Shown: one piece after another, positions 6,485 to 8,882 of the stretch
How positions within the stretch are numbered: the stretch's first letter is position 1
How the letters are laid out: every line of letters begins with the position of its first letter
From: an uncultured bacterium
GTDB lineage: Bacteria > Pseudomonadota > Alphaproteobacteria > CAISDR01
Assembly (NCBI GenBank): GCA_903884125.1
Contig: CAISDR010000104.1
Span: forward strand, 1-8,882
Length of the DNA stretch: 8,882 nt
Direction of reading: 5' to 3'
Notes under the pieces: model-generated
What the model saw: only the letters and a program-made list of their open reading frames with translations
What the model was told of the DNA's origin: nothing
Databases searched by the model: none
Position numbers and translations under genes: made by a program

Positions 6485-8290
6485 ATGGAACTATCCCCCG
6501 CGACCGGCATAGCTGATGCACAGACAGTTTTGGGGGTAAGCCGGTCGCTGTCCGGCCGCCACTGGCGGCAGGCAAAAGTTGATGATCGACTGATTGCATC
6601 CTTGTGTCGCGATCTTGATGTGCCAGACATGCTGGCGCGGCTGCTGGTGAAGCGTGGCGTCGATCCTGCGCTGGCACATGATTACCTGAACCCCAGTTTG
6701 AAATCCGCGCTGCCAGATCCATCAACGCTGGTGGATATGGACAAGGCGGCAGCGCGCATTGCTGATGCCATTGTGTCCGGCGAAAAGGTTGCGGTGTTTG
6801 GCGATTATGATGTGGATGGCGCCACATCATCGGCTGTTTTTAAACGCTATTTCATGGCGCTGGGGCGTGAGCTTACGATCTATGTGCCGGACCGCATGAC
6901 CGAAGGCTATGGCCCGAATGAACCTGCCTTCAGGTTGCTGGCTGAACAGGGCCATCGCCTGATCATCACGGTTGATTGCGGGATCGGCGCGCATCAGCCT
7001 TTGGCTGCCGCGGCACAGGCACAGATTGACGTGATAGTGGTGGACCATCATCTGCCGACCGCCGATCTGCCGCAGGCCTTTGCCATCGTCAATCCCAACC
7101 GGCGGGATGATAATTCGCATCAGGGCATGCTGGCGGCGGTGGGGGTGAGTTTTCTGGTGCTGGTCGCGATCAACCGGCACCTGCGCCAATGCGATGGGTT
7201 CAGATCACTGGGGGTGGCTGAACCCGATCTGCGCCGTCTGCTGGATATTGTTGCATTGGGTACGGTGGCGGATGTGGTGCCGCTGACCGGGGTCAATCGC
7301 GCGCTGGTGTCTGCCGGGCTGAAATCGCTGGAGACAAGGCCGCATCCCGGTCTGGAAGCGCTGATGACCGTATCCGGTGTGCCGCCGGGTGATGAACGTA
7401 AGCCCACTACCTATCATCTGGGCTACCTGCTGGGACCACGGGTCAATGCCGGTGGCCGGGTCGGGCGGTCGGATCTGGGCGCGCGCCTGCTGGCCAGCGA
7501 TGACCCGGCCGAGGTGCAGCTGATTGCGCAGGAACTGGACCTTCTCAACCGCGAACGACAGGCGATCGAGGCACTGGTTCTGGAACAGGCGATGGTGCAG
7601 GCCGCGCGTGATCCGGATGCACCGCTGGCGTTAGCGGTTGGTCATGGCTGGCATCCCGGCGTGATCGGCATCGTGGCAGGCAGGCTGAAAGAACGCTTCG
7701 GGCGACCGGCGATGGTGATTGCACTTGATCAGGGCTTTGGCAAAGGCTCAGGCCGGTCGGTACCCGGCATTAATCTTGGCCGTATCGTGCAGGCGGCGGT
7801 TGAACGGGGACTGCTGCTGGCCGGTGGCGGCCATGCCATGGCGGCAGGGTTGAGTGTGGCTGAGGACCGGCTGGCCGACCTCTGTACCTTCCTGACCAAA
7901 GGGGTTGGTGATGAAACCATGGCCGGGGGGGAACCATGGCTTGACCTTGACGGGGTGGTGGGGGTTGGCGGTGCCGGATTGGCACTTGCCCGCGCGCTGG
8001 AACGGGCAGGGCCATTCGGTGCGGGAAATGCTGAACCCCGGCTGGCGATTGCCAAAGCGCGCATCGCCTGGGCCGATATTGTCGGTCAGCAACACGTGCG
8101 CTGTATTCTGACCGGGCCGGAAGGGGGGCGGCTGAGTGCCATTGCCTTTCGCAGCGTGGACACGGCCCTGGGTCAGGGACTGTTGCGGGCCCAGGGGCGC
8201 GATGTGCATCTGGCTGGCAATCTGCGCGTTGACCACTGGCAGGGACAGGCCCGTGTCCAGCTTCTGATCGAGGACGCGGCCTTAATCTGA
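6485..8290 (+). CDS. recJ: Single-stranded-DNA-specific exonuclease RecJ
   Basis: RecJ degrades single-stranded DNA 5' to 3' using Mn2+ or Mg2+. It acts in RecF-pathway recombination, mismatch repair and rescue of stalled forks. The 601-residue protein has the full architecture. The DHH phosphoesterase core shows FGDYDVDGATSSA (105-117; Asp107, Asp109, Asp111), YVPDRMTEGYG (133-143), TVDCG with Asp164, the DHH motif (187-189) and VADVVPL with Asp263. The DHHA1 domain follows with GWHPGVIGIVAGRL (388-401), GSGRSVPGINL (421-431) and GGGHAMAAGL (447-456). A C-terminal OB-like region (about 485-600) binds DNA. It starts 4 bp after the glpX stop without a recognisable ribosome-binding site, so coupled translation is likely. 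No clear intrinsic terminator follows. The next element is the tRNA promoter. Confidence 0.97.
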   Translation: MELSPATGIADAQTVLGVSRSLSGRHWRQAKVDDRLIASLCRDLDVPDMLARLLVKRGVDPALAHDYLNPSLKSALPDPSTLVDMDKAAARIADAIVSGEKVAVFGDYDVDGATSSAVFKRYFMALGRELTIYVPDRMTEGYGPNEPAFRLLAEQGHRLIITVDCGIGAHQPLAAAAQAQIDVIVVDHHLPTADLPQAFAIVNPNRRDDNSHQGMLAAVGVSFLVLVAINRHLRQCDGFRSLGVAEPDLRRLLDIVALGTVADVVPLTGVNRALVSAGLKSLETRPHPGLEALMTVSGVPPGDERKPTTYHLGYLLGPRVNAGGRVGRSDLGARLLASDDPAEVQLIAQELDLLNRERQAIEALVLEQAMVQAARDPDAPLALAVGHGWHPGVIGIVAGRLKERFGRPAMVIALDQGFGKGSGRSVPGINLGRIVQAAVERGLLLAGGGHAMAAGLSVAEDRLADLCTFLTKGVGDETMAGGEPWLDLDGVVGVGGAGLALARALERAGPFGAGNAEPRLAIAKARIAWADIVGQQHVRCILTGPEGGRLSAIAFRSVDTALGQGLLRAQGRDVHLAGNLRVDHWQGQARVQLLIEDAALI

Positions 8291-8337
8291 TAATCGCCGT
8301 TTGCGACAACAAGTGCCCGATTTTTCCAAACAGCCTC

Positions 8338-8367
8338 TTGAACTCCACGGCAAGGGTCCTGTATAAG
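8338..8367 (+). promoter_or_regulatory. Sigma70-type promoter for tRNA-Glu
   Basis: The -35 element is TTGAAC (8338-8343) and the -10 element is TATAAG (8362-8367), with an 18-bp spacer. The predicted start site is near 8373-8375. The G/C-rich discriminator (GCCCCC) after the -10 box is typical of stable-RNA promoters under stringent control. That regulatory reading is inference from known promoters. Confidence 0.75.
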
Positions 8368-8371
8368 CCCC

Positions 8372-8388
8372 CTTCGCAACCGGCGAAG
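8372..8388 (+). other. Hairpin in the tRNA-Glu 5' leader
   Basis: CTTCGC (8372-8377) pairs with GCGAAG (8383-8388) around AACCG. The 3' arm ends on the first base of the mature tRNA. If transcription starts near 8373, almost the whole pre-tRNA leader would be this small stem-loop, which could affect RNase P processing. Confidence 0.55.
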
Positions 8389-8462
8389 CTCCCTTCGTCT
8401 ATCGGTTAGGACGCCAGATTTTCATTCTGGAAAGAGGGGTTCGACTCCCCTAGGGAGCGCCA
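8388..8462 (+). tRNA. tRNA-Glu (anticodon UUC)
   Basis: This is a complete 75-nt cloverleaf. The acceptor stem is GCTCCCT (8388-8394) with AGGGAGC (8452-8458). The D-stem is GTC (8397-8399) with GAC (8410-8412), and the loop contains GGTTA. The anticodon stem is CCAGA/TCTGG (8414-8418/8426-8430), with anticodon TTC at 8421-8423. The T-stem is AGGGG/CCCCT with loop TTCGACT (8440-8446). The discriminator base is G8459 and CCA is encoded at 8460-8462. UUC reads both GAA and GAG codons by wobble. Glu-tRNA is also the substrate for haem synthesis in bacteria using the C5 pathway, but most alphaproteobacteria use ALA synthase instead. Confidence 0.98.
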
Positions 8463-8466
8463 TTGT

Positions 8467-8497
8467 GTTGAAATCATTAGATAATTTCAACTTTTTT
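8467..8497 (+). terminator. Intrinsic terminator of tRNA-Glu
   Basis: GTTGAAAT (8467-8474) pairs perfectly with ATTTCAAC (8484-8491) around a 9-nt loop. Six T residues (8492-8497) follow immediately. It begins 4 nt after the CCA end, so the tRNA forms its own short transcription unit. Confidence 0.9.
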
Positions 8498-8526
8498 GCA
8501 CTTGTTTGCAGTCGGTGTTTGCAATC

Positions 8527-8751
8527 TTACTTTTTGCCGCCGTCGATTGCCCGTAAGCCGCTGCCGGATGTCAGCTTTCTGAACAGGCTTCTCTCGATCT
8601 TCTCGACCTCGCTCGGGATGCCGATATCATCATCGAGCGAGCACGGACAGCCAAAGCCTGGGCAGAGGGAATGAGGTAGCTCAAACCCGGATCCCGCCCC
8701 GGACTATCCAGCCCCCGGCCCCGGCCGGGGGGCTTTTGTGTCGGCGGTCAT
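8527..8751 (-). pseudogene. Possible small gene interrupted by an in-frame amber codon
   Basis: Reading the minus strand from ATG 8749-8751, a 75-codon frame opens with MTADTKAPRPGPGAG. It meets TAG (8704-8706), continues open for 58 codons and ends at TAA (8527-8529). The later part has a Cys/Gly/Pro patch (CPGFGCPC), an acidic turn (DDD) and a helix-like PSEVEKIERSLFRKL, ending AIDGGKK. By my count about three quarters of third positions from DDD onward are G or C and first positions are mostly purines, as in real coding DNA here. There is no ATG, GTG or TTG in the 58 codons after TAG, so the downstream part cannot start by itself. One base change from CAG or TGG would explain the stop. I do not recognise the family. 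It could instead be chance open sequence: the opposite strand is also open over 8557-8679. Confidence 0.4.
8710..8737 (+). terminator. GC-rich hairpin followed by T4 (doubtful terminator)
   Basis: AGCCCCC and part of the GGC that follows pair with GCC..GGGGGCT (8710-8734, one bulged G), and TTTT follows. It has terminator shape on the plus strand, but no intact plus-strand gene ends before it. The same bases encode the Pro/Gly run of the minus-strand ORF at 8527-8751, which may be why the sequence folds. Confidence 0.3.
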
Positions 8752-8853
8752 GTCTTCTACCAAATACGGTGTTATCCGCCGTTTTTTGCCAAAATTCGAA
8801 GGGGTGTGGCAATTGCGCCCTTGACTGAACTTATCAAAATGATAAGTAACATC
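8752..8853. other. Divergent spacer before the right-edge gene
   Basis: This is 102 bp between the putative minus-strand ORF start and the ATG at 8854. It contains CCGCCG followed by T6 (8782-8787), which could pair with CGGCGG at 8742-8747 only across a ~29-nt loop. It also has TTGACT (8821-8826), a -35-like hexamer, and the inverted repeat listed separately. I see no coding sequence in it. Together with 8498-8751, it makes up most of the ~390 bp after the tRNA that lack an intact gene. Confidence 0.5.
8829..8847. promoter_or_regulatory. Perfect inverted repeat, candidate operator
   Basis: ACTTATCA and TGATAAGT flank AAA: two perfect 8-bp arms with a 3-bp spacer. It ends 6 bp before the ATG at 8854 and starts 2 bp after a TTGACT hexamer, so a bound dimer would block both promoter and start. 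The position suggests autoregulation of the gene at 8854. This is inference from position and symmetry. Confidence 0.65.
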
Positions 8854-8882
8854 ATGAAAAGCGACGACTACAAAGAAGGCCA
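8854..8882 (+). CDS. 5' end of a gene, possibly an HxlR-type regulator (3' end outside window)
   Basis: ATG at 8854 opens MKSDDYKEG and runs off the window after 29 bases; the next residue is His or Gln. The sequence is too short for a firm family call. A start of this kind, a few polar residues then an acidic/Gly turn, is common just before the CxxARxLxxIGxxW motif of HxlR winged-helix regulators. The adjacent palindrome fits a DNA-binding protein that controls its own gene. There is no good Shine-Dalgarno. Treat the reading frame as likely and the family as a guess. Confidence 0.45.

Noticed and set aside
8504..8523. Two GTTTGCA direct repeats 13 bp apart behind the tRNA
   Set aside because: Seven-base matches of this kind are expected by chance, and no third copy or attachment-site repeat of the tRNA 3' end was found in the window.
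8465..8674. Plus-strand 69-codon open frame right after tRNA-Glu
   Set aside because: Its start lies inside the tRNA terminator hairpin. It has no ribosome-binding site, and its composition (Ser/Pro/Leu-rich) is not coding-like.
8742..8787. CGGCGG...CCGCCG plus T6 as a second intrinsic terminator
   Set aside because: The loop would be about 29 nt and there is no gene for it to terminate. The T-run alone is not enough.
8440..8882. Integrated element using the tRNA-Glu 3' end
   Set aside because: No integrase gene and no duplicated tRNA 3' end are visible downstream. The window ends too soon to decide.

Overview
The window is a chromosomal core segment of a proteobacterium with roughly 55-60% G+C by eye. 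The gene set and order point to an alphaproteobacterium, most likely of the Rhodospirillales/Thalassospira kind: a class I PHA synthase, then an AlaC-type aminotransferase, homoserine dehydrogenase, class II fructose-1,6-bisphosphatase (GlpX) and RecJ in a row, then tRNA-Glu. This assignment is inference from gene content and order. No marker here fixes the genus.

Layout. Positions 1-106 (+) hold the last 34 codons of a gene that reads like the C-terminus of a periplasmic PCu(A)C copper chaperone. It converges on phaC (117-1934, -), which encodes a full-length class I polyhydroxyalkanoate synthase. A 69-bp divergent spacer containing a strong hairpin separates phaC from a putative lipoprotein with a Pro/Ala-rich linker and a degenerate OmpA-like C-terminal domain (2004-2882, +). 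After a 78-bp spacer with another hairpin comes a compact co-directional block. It contains alaC-like (2961-4178), hom (4182-5474), glpX (5503-6480) and recJ (6485-8290), with gaps of 3, 28 and 4 bp, so it is very probably one transcription unit. It joins alanine/glutamate transamination, the aspartate-family branch point, gluconeogenesis and single-strand DNA exonuclease activity.

Downstream is a self-contained tRNA-Glu(UUC) unit with its own sigma70-type promoter, a leader hairpin, encoded CCA and an intrinsic terminator. The remaining ~390 bp (8463-8853) carry no intact gene that I can defend. They do hold a possible small minus-strand gene (8527-8751) broken by one in-frame amber codon, and a divergent spacer with a perfect 8-bp inverted repeat (8829-8847). 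That repeat lies just before the first nine codons of a gene that leaves the window at its right edge, plausibly an HxlR-type regulator.

Most of the window is well-understood housekeeping DNA. I did not find a convincing undescribed multi-gene system. The items most worth a second look are the amber-interrupted small ORF, the palindrome next to the edge gene, the hairpin between phaC and its divergent neighbour, and the OmpA-like domain that lacks its usual peptidoglycan-binding residues.
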